Source: Pseudogulbenkiania sp. (GTDB taxonomy: Bacteria > Pseudomonadota > Gammaproteobacteria > Burkholderiales > Chromobacteriaceae). From it: a DNA stretch of 64,000 nt. Under the pieces are notes generated by a model, which was not told the DNA's origin, did not search any database, and saw nothing but the letters and a program-made list of their open reading frames with translations. Made by a program: the position numbers and the translations under genes. The stretch is taken from assembly GCA_018260425.1 (NCBI GenBank), contig JAGLBD010000002.1, forward strand, positions 62,001-126,000. Direction: 5' to 3'. Shown here piece after piece: positions 10,363 to 19,132 of this stretch. The stretch's first letter is position 1. Each line of letters begins with the position of its first letter.

Positions 10363-11376
10363 TCAGCCCAAACGGCCCTCTTGCAGCAAGAGCTCGGCAA
10401 CACGGACGGCATTCAAGGCGGCACCGGCCCTGACATTGTCGGCCACCAGCCAGAAGGCCAGTCCATGACGGGTCGAACGCACCCGGCTCACCCACAATTG
10501 CTCATTGCCGGCCACTTCCATCGGTGTGGCAAAACCATCCGGGCGACTGGCATCGTCCACGATATGCAAGCCTGCGGCGGCCAGCAGTTTACGGGCACGA
10601 TCGGCGTCCAACGGTGTTGCAGTGTCAACCTGCACCGACCAGGCATGGCCAAAGAACACCGGCACGCGCACGCATGTCACGTCAACGCTCAGCTCCGGCT
10701 TGCCCAGCAAACGCGGCAACTCCTGCATGACCGAGCGCTCTTCTTCGCTCACCCCGTCGGCATCGATGTCACCAATCACCGGCAGCAGATTGAACGCGAT
10801 GCGTTTTGGGTAAACCTCGATCTCCGACTCGCGCTGGTTGAACAAGGCGGTCGTTTGATTGGCCAACTCTTCCATGGCCTGTTGACCCGAACCCGACACC
10901 GATTGGTAGGTCGAGACGCTGACACGTTCGAGGCCATGGCTGTCCAGCGCCTTGAGCGCACGGGCCAGCGGTGTCACCGTGCAGTTCGGCAACGACACCA
11001 GCGACAGGCTCTCCCAGTCGGCGAGCGTGCTGCCATTGACTTCAGGTACGATCAGCGGCACCTCTTCATCAAGGCGGAACACCCCGGAAAAGTCGATAAC
11101 GTTCGCCCCGGCCTTGCCCGCCTCGGCCACATGGCTGCGCGATACGTCACTGCCCGCCACGAAAATCGCCAGATCCACCTGATCGAAGGCGAAATCGTCC
11201 AGACCATGAAGCTCAAGCGCGAGATTGCCGTAAGAGGCAGTCTCCCCTTCATGATCGCCGACATCCACGGCGAACACGCGGCTGGCAGGGAATTGGCGCT
11301 CGGCCAGCAGGTCAAGGACCGCCTGGCCCACCAGGTTGGTGGCGCCGACAACGGCTACGGTAATCTTTCGGGACAT
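10363..11376 (-). CDS. Aspartate-semialdehyde dehydrogenase paralog (USG-1 type)
   Basis: 337 residues starting MSRKITVAVVGATNLVGQ, an N-terminal Rossmann GxxGxxG. The catalytic-type cysteine is retained in SLPNCTVTPL. The sequence is of the USG-1 / second Asd group that sits beside asd and fimV in many gamma- and betaproteobacteria. Whether it reduces aspartyl phosphate or another acyl phosphate is unknown, because the canonical enzyme is encoded immediately upstream at 11459. The start is set by AGGAAA 6 bases upstream. A longer frame to 11406 has no ribosome site. Confidence 0.8.
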   Translation of the reverse strand: MSRKITVAVVGATNLVGQAVLDLLAERQFPASRVFAVDVGDHEGETASYGNLALELHGLDDFAFDQVDLAIFVAGSDVSRSHVAEAGKAGANVIDFSGVFRLDEEVPLIVPEVNGSTLADWESLSLVSLPNCTVTPLARALKALDSHGLERVSVSTYQSVSGSGQQAMEELANQTTALFNQRESEIEVYPKRIAFNLLPVIGDIDADGVSEEERSVMQELPRLLGKPELSVDVTCVRVPVFFGHAWSVQVDTATPLDADRARKLLAAAGLHIVDDASRPDGFATPMEVAGNEQLWVSRVRSTRHGLAFWLVADNVRAGAALNAVRVAELLLQEGRLG

Positions 11377-11458
11377 TGAGGTTTCCTGTAACGACTCGGG
11401 GCGCACACGGCGCCCCGATAAAACATGATCGACGACACGACGTCGGGCAACCCCTATT

Positions 11459-12571
11459 CTAGCGTGTCACGAGCAGACTTAACATACGACGTAGCGGTTC
11501 TGCCGCGCCCCACAGCAATTGGTCGCCAACGGTGAAGGCCGTCAGGTACTCGCCACCCATGGCCATTTTACGCAAACGCCCCACCGGAACCGACAAGGTA
11601 CCGGTCACAGCCGCCGGACTCAGGCGAGCCATCGACGCCTCACGGGTATTGGGCACCACCGAAGACCACTCGCTGGCTTCGTCGAGCATCGCACTAATCT
11701 CGTCCAGCGGCACATCGCGGGTCAGCTTGAGCGTCAGAGCCTGGCTGTGGCAACGCATCGCCCCGATCCGCACACACAGGCCATCCACGATCACCGGGTT
11801 GGCTTCGCGGCCCAGAATCTTGTTGGCTTCGACACCGCCCTTCCACTCTTCCTTGGACTGGCCATTGCCCAAATCCTTGTCGATCCACGGAATCAGGCTA
11901 CCGGCCAGTGGCACGCCGAAGTTCTGCTGCGGGAAGGCCTCGGAGCGCAACAGATCGGAGACTTTCCGGTCGATATCGAGAATCGCCGAGGCCGGATTGG
12001 CCAGGTCATCCGCCACCGCACCGTGGATGGCCCCCATGCCGGCAATCAGCTCGCGCATATTCTGCGCACCGGCACCGGATGCCGCCTGATAGGTCATGGC
12101 ACTGACCCATTCGACCAGATTTTGCTGAAACAGTCCCGACAGGGCCATCAGCATCAGCGACACGGTACAGTTGCCTCCGACAAAATCTTTCACGCCGCGG
12201 TCCAGCCCCGACTCGATGACCGACAGGTTGACCGGGTCCAGCACGATGATCGCATCGTCCTGCATGCGCAAGGTCGAGGCGGCATCGATCCAGAAGCCCT
12301 TCCAGCCGGCAGCGCGCAATTGCGGGTAAATATCGGCGGTGTAGTCGCCGCCCTGACAGGTCACGATGGCATCCATTCCCGTCAATGCCGCGATGCTGTA
12401 GGCATCTTGCAGAGCCGGAACGGTCTTACCGATATCAGGAGCCTTGCCGCCCATATTCGAGGTCGTGAAAAACACCGGTTCATCAATACGGGCAAAATCA
12501 TTTTCTTCGCGCATGCGCTGCATCAGCACCGATCCCACCATGCCGCGCCAGCCGACAAATCCGACTCTCAT
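11459..12571 (-). CDS. asd: Aspartate-semialdehyde dehydrogenase
   Basis: About 370 residues, [20 protein letters not shown], the classical gram-negative Asd N-terminus. The active-site cysteine is in [13 protein letters not shown]. It reduces 4-aspartyl phosphate with NADPH to the semialdehyde, the branch point to lysine/diaminopimelate, threonine and methionine. Two ATGs are adjacent. The second is chosen because AGGAAG lies only 2 bases from the first but 5 from the second. It sits 45 bases after leuB. Confidence 0.94.
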   Translation of the reverse strand: MRVGFVGWRGMVGSVLMQRMREENDFARIDEPVFFTTSNMGGKAPDIGKTVPALQDAYSIAALTGMDAIVTCQGGDYTADIYPQLRAAGWKGFWIDAASTLRMQDDAIIVLDPVNLSVIESGLDRGVKDFVGGNCTVSLMLMALSGLFQQNLVEWVSAMTYQAASGAGAQNMRELIAGMGAIHGAVADDLANPASAILDIDRKVSDLLRSEAFPQQNFGVPLAGSLIPWIDKDLGNGQSKEEWKGGVEANKILGREANPVIVDGLCVRIGAMRCHSQALTLKLTRDVPLDEISAMLDEASEWSSVVPNTREASMARLSPAAVTGTLSVPVGRLRKMAMGGEYLTAFTVGDQLLWGAAEPLRRMLSLLVTR

Positions 12572-12616
12572 CATGTCTTCCTTTCCATCAATCCTGCATT
12601 CAGCAATTCGCTTGTC

Positions 12617-13690
12617 TCACGCGGCACGCAATGCCGCAACCACGGCATCGCCCATCGCAGAGCAACTGACTTTTTCGCAACCTTCCTCCCAGATATCCGC
12701 GGTGCGCAAGCCCTTGCCGAGCACGGCCTTGACCGCGGCCTCGATACGCAAGGCCTCGGCATTGCGGTTGAAGGTGTAGCGCAGCATCATCGCCGCAGAG
12801 AGGATGGTTGCCAGCGGGTTGGCCAGATTCTTGCCGGCAATGTCCGGCGCCGAGCCATGGCTGGGCTCGTACAAGCCCTTGTTGTTCGCATCCAGCGACG
12901 CCGACGGCAACATGCCGATCGACCCGGTGAGCATTGACGCCTCGTCGGAGAGAATGTCGCCGAAAATATTACCGGTCACCATCACATCGAACTGGCGCGG
13001 GTTGCGAACCAGCTGCATGGCGGCATTGTCGACATACATATGCGACAACTCGACCTCGGGATACTCCTTGGCCACCTCGATGAAGATTTCCTTCCAGAAC
13101 TCGGTGGTTTCCAGCACATTGGCCTTGTCGACCGAACAGAGCCGCCGGTTGCGCTTCGCGGCAATGCCGAAGGCCACATGCGCAATGCGACGCACCTCGC
13201 TCTCGCTGTAGCGCATGGTATTGTAGGCTTCGCGCTCGCCACCGGCGGTCACGCCCATGCCGCGCGGCTGGCCGAAATAGATATCGCCGGTCAATTCACG
13301 CACGATCATGATATCCAGCCCTGACACCACTTCCGGCTTGAGCGTCGAGGCATTGGCCAGTTCCGGGTACAGGATGGCCGGGCGCAGGTTGGCAAACAGC
13401 CCCAGATCCTTGCGGATCGCCAACAAGCCACGCTCCGGGCGCAGCGGACGATCCAGCGTGTCGTATTGCGGCCCGCCTACGGCGCCGAGCAGCACGGCAT
13501 CGGCAGCCCTGACCAGCCGGGCCGTTTCGTCGGGGTATGGAACACCGTAGCGGTCATAGGCGGCACCGCCCAACACGCCATACTCGAGCTCCAGCGGCAA
13601 GCCGTCTTCCCGCAGCACGTCCAGCATCCGTACGGCTTGCGCCATGATTTCCGGACCAATGCCGTCACCGGGCAATATTGCGATTTTCAT
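12617..13690 (-). CDS. leuB: 3-isopropylmalate dehydrogenase
   Basis: 357 residues, [20 protein letters not shown]. The NAD-dependent decarboxylating dehydrogenase pattern is complete: the substrate arginines in the [12 protein letters not shown] region, the Mg-binding aspartates in [18 protein letters not shown], and the NAD-binding [18 protein letters not shown]. It oxidises 3-isopropylmalate to 2-oxoisocaproate. It lies 17 bases downstream of leuD. Confidence 0.96.
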   Translation of the reverse strand: MKIAILPGDGIGPEIMAQAVRMLDVLREDGLPLELEYGVLGGAAYDRYGVPYPDETARLVRAADAVLLGAVGGPQYDTLDRPLRPERGLLAIRKDLGLFANLRPAILYPELANASTLKPEVVSGLDIMIVRELTGDIYFGQPRGMGVTAGGEREAYNTMRYSESEVRRIAHVAFGIAAKRNRRLCSVDKANVLETTEFWKEIFIEVAKEYPEVELSHMYVDNAAMQLVRNPRQFDVMVTGNIFGDILSDEASMLTGSIGMLPSASLDANNKGLYEPSHGSAPDIAGKNLANPLATILSAAMMLRYTFNRNAEALRIEAAVKAVLGKGLRTADIWEEGCEKVSCSAMGDAVVAALRAA

Positions 13691-13707
13691 CGTGTGTCGT
13701 CCTGTCT

Positions 13708-14346
13708 TCAGGCAAACAGCCAGGGACGTTCCTGGCGCATGCGGGTTTCAAAAGCGCGAATGGCGTCGGAATGCTCAAGGGTCAGGCCGATTTCGTCCAG
13801 ACCGTTCAACAGACAGTGTTTGCGGTGTTCGGTAATGTCGAAGCCAAAGGTGCTGCCATCCGGCAAAATCACCTGTTGTTCCGCCAGATCCACGGTCAGC
13901 CGGTAGCCCTCGGTCGCTTCGCACTCGGCAAACAGCCGTTCGACCACGTCGGCCGGCAACACGATCGGCAACACCCCGTTCTTGTAGCAGTTATTGAAGA
14001 AAATGTCGGCAAACGACGGGGCGATCACGGCACGAAAACCATGATCCTGCAGGGCCCACGGCGCATGCTCGCGGCTGGAACCGCACCCAAAGTTTTCACG
14101 GGCCAGCAGAATCTCCACCCCTTGATAGCGCGGCTGATTCAGCACGAAATCCGGATTGAGGGGGCGACGGCTATTATCCATGCCCGGTTCGCCGTGATCG
14201 AGGTAACGCCATTCGTCGAACAGATTGGGACCGAAGCCGGTGCGTTTGATCGATTTGAGAAACTGCTTGGGAATGATCGCATCGGTATCGACATTGGCCC
14301 GGTCAAGCGGGCAGGCCAGCCCGTTTATACGCGTGAAGGCTCTCAT
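13708..14346 (-). CDS. leuD: 3-isopropylmalate dehydratase small subunit
   Basis: 212 residues with the swivel-domain signature [15 protein letters not shown]. It partners LeuC in isomerising 2- to 3-isopropylmalate. Its ATG shares one base with the stop codon (TGATG) of the small lipoprotein gene before it, so translation is probably coupled to that gene rather than directly to leuC. Confidence 0.95.
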   Translation of the reverse strand: MRAFTRINGLACPLDRANVDTDAIIPKQFLKSIKRTGFGPNLFDEWRYLDHGEPGMDNSRRPLNPDFVLNQPRYQGVEILLARENFGCGSSREHAPWALQDHGFRAVIAPSFADIFFNNCYKNGVLPIVLPADVVERLFAECEATEGYRLTVDLAEQQVILPDGSTFGFDITEHRKHCLLNGLDEIGLTLEHSDAIRAFETRMRQERPWLFA

Positions 14347-14468
14347 CAGCTGGCTGCCTTTTCAATGGCCTGTCCGGCCTTTTTGATGTCTTTGCCCACG
14401 CCGGACACCGTATTGCACGCGGTCAGCGCCAACACGCAGAGTGCGGTAATCAGAAGTCGGGTTTTCAT
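14346..14468 (-). CDS. Entericidin A/B-like small lipoprotein between leuC and leuD
   Basis: 40 residues, too short for most gene callers: [18 protein letters not shown] then [23 protein letters not shown] lipoprotein signal ends in the lipobox LTAC, and the mature part is a short amphipathic helix with the GVGKDI-K-G entericidin motif. It is preceded by AGAGAATG-type spacing 14 bases after leuC and ends inside the leuD start. E. coli entericidins are outer-membrane lipopeptides of a toxin/antidote pair. Here the gene is placed in a leucine operon, an arrangement I recall from other betaproteobacteria. Its role there is not known. Confidence 0.85.
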   Translation of the reverse strand: MKTRLLITALCVLALTACNTVSGVGKDIKKAGQAIEKAAS

Positions 14469-14482
14469 TGGCATTCTCTCTT

Positions 14483-15889
14483 TCACAAGGCCCGCACGTC
14501 GACGAAGTGACCGGCGATCGCGGCGGCGGCCGCCATGGCAGGGCTCACCAGATGGGTACGTCCCCCCTGCCCCTGGCGACCTTCAAAATTACGGTTGGAG
14601 GTCGAGGCGCAACGCTCGCCCGGCTCCAGCCGATCGGCATTCATCGCCAGACACATTGAACAGCCCGGTTCACGCCACTCGAATCCGGCTGCCAGAAAAA
14701 TCTCGTGCAAACCTTCTGCTTCGGCGGCAGCCTTGACCAGTCCGGACCCGGGCACCACCAGCACTTGACGCACCGAAGCGGCCTTCTTGCGGCCACGCGC
14801 TACCTCGGCGGCGGCACGCAGGTCTTCAATGCGGGAATTGGTACAGGAACCGATAAACACTTTGTCGATGGCGATCTGCTCGATCGGCGTATTGGCCTCA
14901 AGGCCCATATACACCAGGGCACGTTCCATGCCGGAACGTTTGACCGGATCGGCTTCGGCGGCCGGATCCGGCACCTGTCCCGTAACGTTCACCACCATTT
15001 CCGGCGAGGTGCCCCATGTCACCTGCGGTTGCAGCGCTGCCGCATCGAGCCGCACCTCGGCATCGAAGACCGCGTCCTCATCCGACACCAGCGTACGCCA
15101 CCAGCTCACCGCTTGCTCCCACGCGGCACCGCTCGGCGCGAACGGACGGCCCTGAACATAGTCGAGGGTGATTTGGTCCACGGCCACCAGACCGGAACGT
15201 GCTCCAGCCTCGATGGCCATATTGCACAGGGTCATGCGCCCTTCCATGGACAATGCGCGGATGGCGGGTCCGGCAAATTCGATGGCATAGCCATTGCCGC
15301 CCGCCGTTCCGATACGACCGATAATCGCCAGCGCCAGATCCTTGGCGGTCACTCCGGACGGCAACACACCGTCTACCCATACCCGGAAATTCCTGGATTT
15401 CTTGGCCACCAGACACTGGGTGGCCAGCACATGTTCGACTTCCGAGGTGCCGATGCCATGCGCCAGAGCGCCGAACGCACCGTGCGTCGAGGTATGGCTA
15501 TCGCCACAAACCACGGTCATACCGGGCAAGGTGGCACCCTGCTCCGGCCCCATCACGTGAACAATACCCTGAGCCGCGTCGCGGAACGGGAAATAGGCAC
15601 GAGCACCAAACTCGCGGATATTGGCGTCGAGTGTTTCGACTTGCTGGCGCGAGACCGGGTCCTGAATCCCCTTGTCCCATTCATTGGTCGGCGTATTGTG
15701 ATCCGCCGTTGCCACCACGGAGTCGGCACGCCATGGCCGTCGCCCTGCCAGCTTGAGGCCCTCATAGGCCTGCGGGCTGGTCACTTCGTGGACAAGATGT
15801 CGGTCGATATACAGCAATGCCGTGCCGTCGGAAAGCGCCTGGACCTGGTGACCGGACCAGAGTTTGTCGTAAAGGGTTTCTCGCGCCAT
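14483..15889 (-). CDS. leuC: 3-isopropylmalate dehydratase large subunit
   Basis: 468 residues from [16 protein letters not shown], the usual length. Aconitase-family 4Fe-4S cysteines are visible in [13 protein letters not shown] and in GCSMCLAMN near the C-terminus. With LeuD it isomerises isopropylmalate in leucine synthesis. The frame stays open to 16213, but the upstream part has no similarity to the family and crosses the operator region. The ribosome site at the chosen ATG (AAAGAGAC) is modest. It is the first gene of the leu run. Confidence 0.95.
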   Translation of the reverse strand: MARETLYDKLWSGHQVQALSDGTALLYIDRHLVHEVTSPQAYEGLKLAGRRPWRADSVVATADHNTPTNEWDKGIQDPVSRQQVETLDANIREFGARAYFPFRDAAQGIVHVMGPEQGATLPGMTVVCGDSHTSTHGAFGALAHGIGTSEVEHVLATQCLVAKKSRNFRVWVDGVLPSGVTAKDLALAIIGRIGTAGGNGYAIEFAGPAIRALSMEGRMTLCNMAIEAGARSGLVAVDQITLDYVQGRPFAPSGAAWEQAVSWWRTLVSDEDAVFDAEVRLDAAALQPQVTWGTSPEMVVNVTGQVPDPAAEADPVKRSGMERALVYMGLEANTPIEQIAIDKVFIGSCTNSRIEDLRAAAEVARGRKKAASVRQVLVVPGSGLVKAAAEAEGLHEIFLAAGFEWREPGCSMCLAMNADRLEPGERCASTSNRNFEGRQGQGGRTHLVSPAMAAAAAIAGHFVDVRAL

Positions 15890-16025
15890 GTCTCTTTGCC
15901 TGATGTTCGAATAGGTTGTAAGCCATTCTTGCATAGCGCCAGCGCGCCTTTCAAGCAGGTTTTGTGCGTTGCGGGAGAAGAGCGGGAAGGCAGAAAAAAG
16001 AGGGGTCGACGCGAATGACAGGGGA

Positions 16026-16063
16026 TTGGACAGTGAGTCCGAATTATTGGACAGGCTGTCCAA
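16026..16063. promoter_or_regulatory. Two tandem dyad operators upstream of leuC
   Basis: TTGGACAGGCTGTCCAA at 16047-16063 is a perfect 8-bp inverted repeat around one base. At 16026-16042 lies a second, imperfect copy, TTGGACAGTGAGTCCGA. Their starts are 21 bp apart, two helical turns, so a dimeric regulator could bind both on one DNA face. They lie about 137-174 bases upstream of the leuC start. The regulator is not identified. Confidence 0.6.
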
Positions 16064-16247
16064 AAAAGCCCTGTCCCGGCATGGATTACGACACCTTCGT
16101 TGACAAACATTCGCAGGGAGGCAGCGTTGCATAGACACACACATCGCACCGACGCGTAAGAATCGGCTTATTTCATCCTGCCCGAGGAACAAGCCCGGCC
16201 CCGGCCCCTCCAATCACCTGACGCGACTTCGCACACGAGACCATTTT

Positions 16248-16649
16248 ATGACTGCTCTGGATCGCTTCCATCTGCTGGTAGACGAAATGCTCGCCACGCT
16301 TGGCATCGCACCGCCACCGCTGGACAACAGCAACGGCCTGCTGCGCCTGCACCGTCAGGGCAATGTCGACCTGCTGCTCGGACTGGGCGGAGAAGACTTC
16401 TGGTATCTCCTGATCGATCTCGGGCAACCCCCTCCCGAGCTCCGTTACCGGGAATGGCACGAGATCGCCCGACGCAACGCCATTTCCGATGAGCCGCTGC
16501 AGCCGGTACTGGCGCTGGACCGTCACGACAACACCTATCTGTGGATCAAGTTACCGCTGGTCGGTTGCAGCACGGCCATGTCGCTGGCCGCGTTTCATGC
16601 CCTGATCGGCTGCGGCCACGAGATTCTCTATTCACGTCACACCGCCTGA
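16248..16649 (+). CDS. CesT/Tir-type secretion chaperone-like protein
   Basis: 133 residues. The pattern resembles class I type III secretion chaperones: an N-terminal helix (LDRFHLLVDEMLATLGI), alternating strands (LLRLHRQGNVDLLLGLGGED), a middle helix, the LALDRHDNTYLWIKLPLVG strand pair, and a last helix (AMSLAAFHALIGCGHEIL). The length is typical (about 130). No effector or secretion-apparatus gene is adjacent. It overlaps the end of the MFS gene convergently by 13 bases. The call rests on fold pattern only, and a YbjN-like protein is an alternative. Confidence 0.5.
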   Translation: MTALDRFHLLVDEMLATLGIAPPPLDNSNGLLRLHRQGNVDLLLGLGGEDFWYLLIDLGQPPPELRYREWHEIARRNAISDEPLQPVLALDRHDNTYLWIKLPLVGCSTAMSLAAFHALIGCGHEILYSRHTA

Positions 16650-17797
16650 GCCCGCGCCCGGCCTCCCGGAGGCAAGCCCTTGAGCGACACCAGCACGCCC
16701 AACAGGCACGCCAGCGCAGACAGTCCGAAGCACAGGGTAACGCCCCCCGCCGGCCAGAGTACGCCGGCCAGCAGGCCGCCGGCACTGCCGCCGATACCGA
16801 ACGAAGCCACGATATACAAGCCCTGCCCCTTGGCCTGATGGTGTTCGGCAAAGTAACGATGAATCAGTCCGACAGCGGCGGCATGATGAATGGCGAAGGT
16901 CAGCGAATGCAGGGACTGCGAGGTGACATCCGCCAACGGCACCCCGATCCCCAGGGCAATCATGCCAAAACGCACCACCCCCGCCAGCAGGGACAGCAAC
17001 ATCAACACTTCCAGCGACATCTTTTTCATGATGCGCGGCATGGTCCAGAACACGGCAATTTCACAAATTACGCCGATAGCCCAGAACCAGCCGATCAGGC
17101 TCTTGTCGTAACCGGCCTCTTTGAGCGCGATCGAGTAGAAGGTGTAATAGGGACCAAAGGCAAATGCCATCAGAAAACAGCAGAGAAACAGGGCAATGAC
17201 CGGAGGTTTGATCAAGGTGTCGCGCAGCGACTCCCTGGACGAGGCACGCGGCGTGGCGGCCACGTCCGGCACGGTCAGCGCCACCAAGGCCACCATGACC
17301 AACAAACCCAGCACCAGCCACGGCATGCTGGCAATGGACAAGCGGTTCAACACATAGCCGCTGCCGATCGCCAGCAACATATAGCCGATCGACCCCCAGA
17401 CCCGTACCCGGCTATAACGCCCCGGCGAGGAGCGGGTCAGATGGGCGGTACTGGCTTCGATCAGCGGCAGCGAGGCTGCCCAGAAAAAATGAGCAAAGGC
17501 CAGACAGCCGAACACCCACACGAAGGTCTTGGGCGCCAGGCAAAGAATCGCAAACGCTACGCCGGCCAGTAGCGATGTCGAGATGATGATGCCGCGCCGC
17601 CTCCCCTGCCGGTCAGCCAGCCACCCCCAAAACCCGGGCGCGGCAATACGAGCCAGTGTCGACAGCGCAACCAGCACCGAAATTTGCCACGGAGAAAAAT
17701 CAAGGGACTGCAGATACAGCGACCAGAACGGTCCGAACAGTCCTGAATAGGCGAAGTAACAGAAATAGAATAGTGCGAAGGGGCGAAGTGAAACCAT
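16637..17797 (-). CDS. MFS transporter, 3-phenylpropionate/HcaT-like type
   Basis: 386 residues with about 12 hydrophobic segments. The MFS loop 2-3 signature is visible as GWLADRQGRRRG. The N-terminus FALFYFCYFAYSGLFGPFWSLYLQSLDFSPWQI and the PLIEASTAHL motif are typical of the MFS_1-like / HcaT / LacY-related group. The substrate is not predictable. It is the last gene of a run FAH hydrolase - Hsp15 - MFS, 20 bases behind the Hsp15 gene. Confidence 0.8.
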   Translation of the reverse strand: MVSLRPFALFYFCYFAYSGLFGPFWSLYLQSLDFSPWQISVLVALSTLARIAAPGFWGWLADRQGRRRGIIISTSLLAGVAFAILCLAPKTFVWVFGCLAFAHFFWAASLPLIEASTAHLTRSSPGRYSRVRVWGSIGYMLLAIGSGYVLNRLSIASMPWLVLGLLVMVALVALTVPDVAATPRASSRESLRDTLIKPPVIALFLCCFLMAFAFGPYYTFYSIALKEAGYDKSLIGWFWAIGVICEIAVFWTMPRIMKKMSLEVLMLLSLLAGVVRFGMIALGIGVPLADVTSQSLHSLTFAIHHAAAVGLIHRYFAEHHQAKGQGLYIVASFGIGGSAGGLLAGVLWPAGGVTLCFGLSALACLLGVLVSLKGLPPGGRARAQAV

Positions 17798-17817
17798 GTC
17801 GTCTCGGGACGGGCCTT

Positions 17818-18225
17818 TCAGAATGAGGACTTGAAGCGGATGATGTCGCGGCGGGCCTTTTTGCTTGGCCGGCCATCTCCGTGCGGGAAACTGGCGTGTT
17901 CGGCACGCGCCATTGCCAGAGTCGCCTCGCGCGCCGTCACCGACTCCTCGCTTTCGCGGTACATCTGACGGGCTTCGGGCGCACCGCGCCTCTGGGTCGA
18001 CAGCGACAGCACGGTAATATGGTATTCCACCGGTGCCTGACGAATCAGCAGCTCATCCCCTTCCTTGACGATGCGCGAGGCCTTGACCCGCTCGCCATTG
18101 ACCATGACGCGTCCCAGCTCCAGCGCATCATGCGCCAGTTGGCGGGTCTTGAAGAAACGGGCTGCCCACAGCCACTTGTCCAGCCGGACCTTGCCGTCAT
18201 CGGCCTCAGCATCATGACGTGCCAT
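17818..18225 (-). CDS. hslR: Ribosome-associated heat shock protein Hsp15 (S4 domain)
   Basis: 135 residues. An S4 RNA-binding domain at about 12-75 (VRLDKWLWAARFFKTRQLAHDALELGRVMVNGERVKAS) and a basic tail ending KKARRDIIRFKSSF are characteristic of HslR/Hsp15. In E. coli it binds free 50S subunits carrying nascent chains after heat shock. The start ATG shares a base with the stop of the upstream hydrolase gene (TGATG). A GTG 15 bases further up is possible. Confidence 0.9.
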   Translation of the reverse strand: MARHDAEADDGKVRLDKWLWAARFFKTRQLAHDALELGRVMVNGERVKASRIVKEGDELLIRQAPVEYHITVLSLSTQRRGAPEARQMYRESEESVTAREATLAMARAEHASFPHGDGRPSKKARRDIIRFKSSF

Positions 18226-18869
18226 CAGGCCACCTTCCACTCGGCACCGGGGTGCCCGTCCAGCGTCAGCGTCAGGGTATCGCCCGAACGAAGGGGGCCA
18301 ACCCCTTCCGGCGTACCGGTATAAATGACATCGCCCTCCTGCAGTCCATACAGACGCGAGAGATGGGCAATGATGACCTCCAGCGGAAACAGCATCAGGC
18401 GGGTATCACCGCTCTGGCGCAACTGGCCATTGACACTCAGGCTGAACGAAAAAGCGTCGGGAAAGGGTTCACAACTGGCAAAACCGGAGACGCAGGCGGC
18501 CCCCGGAAACCCTTTGGCCTTGGTCCAGGGATGCCCTTTTTTCTTGAGTTCGGACTGGATATCGCGCGCGGTCAGATCCAGGCCAATGCCGACACCGGCG
18601 ATATGACCCAGCGCTTCACTCTCGGGAATGTCCCGACCGCCCCGCCCGATGAGCACCACCAGTTCGGCTTCATGATGGATATCGGCCGACCAGTCCGGCA
18701 AACGGATCGGCTCGCCTTCCGGCAACAACGCCGACAAGGGTTTGAGAAACACCAGGGGTTCTTCTTCAACCGCATTGCCCAATTCTTTGGCGTGGGCGGC
18801 ATAGTTGCGGCCAATACAGAAAATAGTCGATACCGGCACATCGCGGCCATTCAGCACAACGGTTCTCAT
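18225..18869 (-). CDS. Fumarylacetoacetate hydrolase family protein
   Basis: 214 residues. The FAH domain is complete: IFCIGRNYAAHAKELGN, FLKPLSALLPEGEPI, the metal-binding acids in HHEAELVVLIGR, and YTGTPEGVGPLRSGD near the end. Members include acylpyruvases, decarboxylases and oxaloacetate tautomerases. The size and the N-terminus fit the YcgM/FAHD1 group (acylpyruvate hydrolase). The exact substrate is inferred only. Confidence 0.85.
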   Translation of the reverse strand: MRTVVLNGRDVPVSTIFCIGRNYAAHAKELGNAVEEEPLVFLKPLSALLPEGEPIRLPDWSADIHHEAELVVLIGRGGRDIPESEALGHIAGVGIGLDLTARDIQSELKKKGHPWTKAKGFPGAACVSGFASCEPFPDAFSFSLSVNGQLRQSGDTRLMLFPLEVIIAHLSRLYGLQEGDVIYTGTPEGVGPLRSGDTLTLTLDGHPGAEWKVA

Positions 18870-19132
18870 GCATACACTCCCTGAATTTCTCTCGTGTCAT
18901 TGTCTCACAGAAGCGGATTCGACGTCATTTCCCCACCTCGTTGTGCAATGCGCAACAACCCTGTAATCAGGCCGGTCTTTTAGCCTCCGCCAACGGTGGT
19001 TTCGGTGTAATTGTCATAAATTGCTGTTAGAGTTGGCTTCGAGGAACATAGTGCCGTAGCACACGAAGAACTACCGGAAACATCATTCAGTCTGACCATT
19101 GCCATACCCGTGCATTGAGTAAGGAGAAGATT

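Noticed and set aside
11519..12937. A 472-codon plus-strand frame opposite asd and leuB
   Set aside because: Antisense shadow. It spans the gap between two real genes and shows no domains.
15890..16213. N-terminal extension of leuC
   Set aside because: The frame is open, but the extension has no similarity to LeuC, would cover the dyad operators, and LeuC from 15889 already has the normal length.
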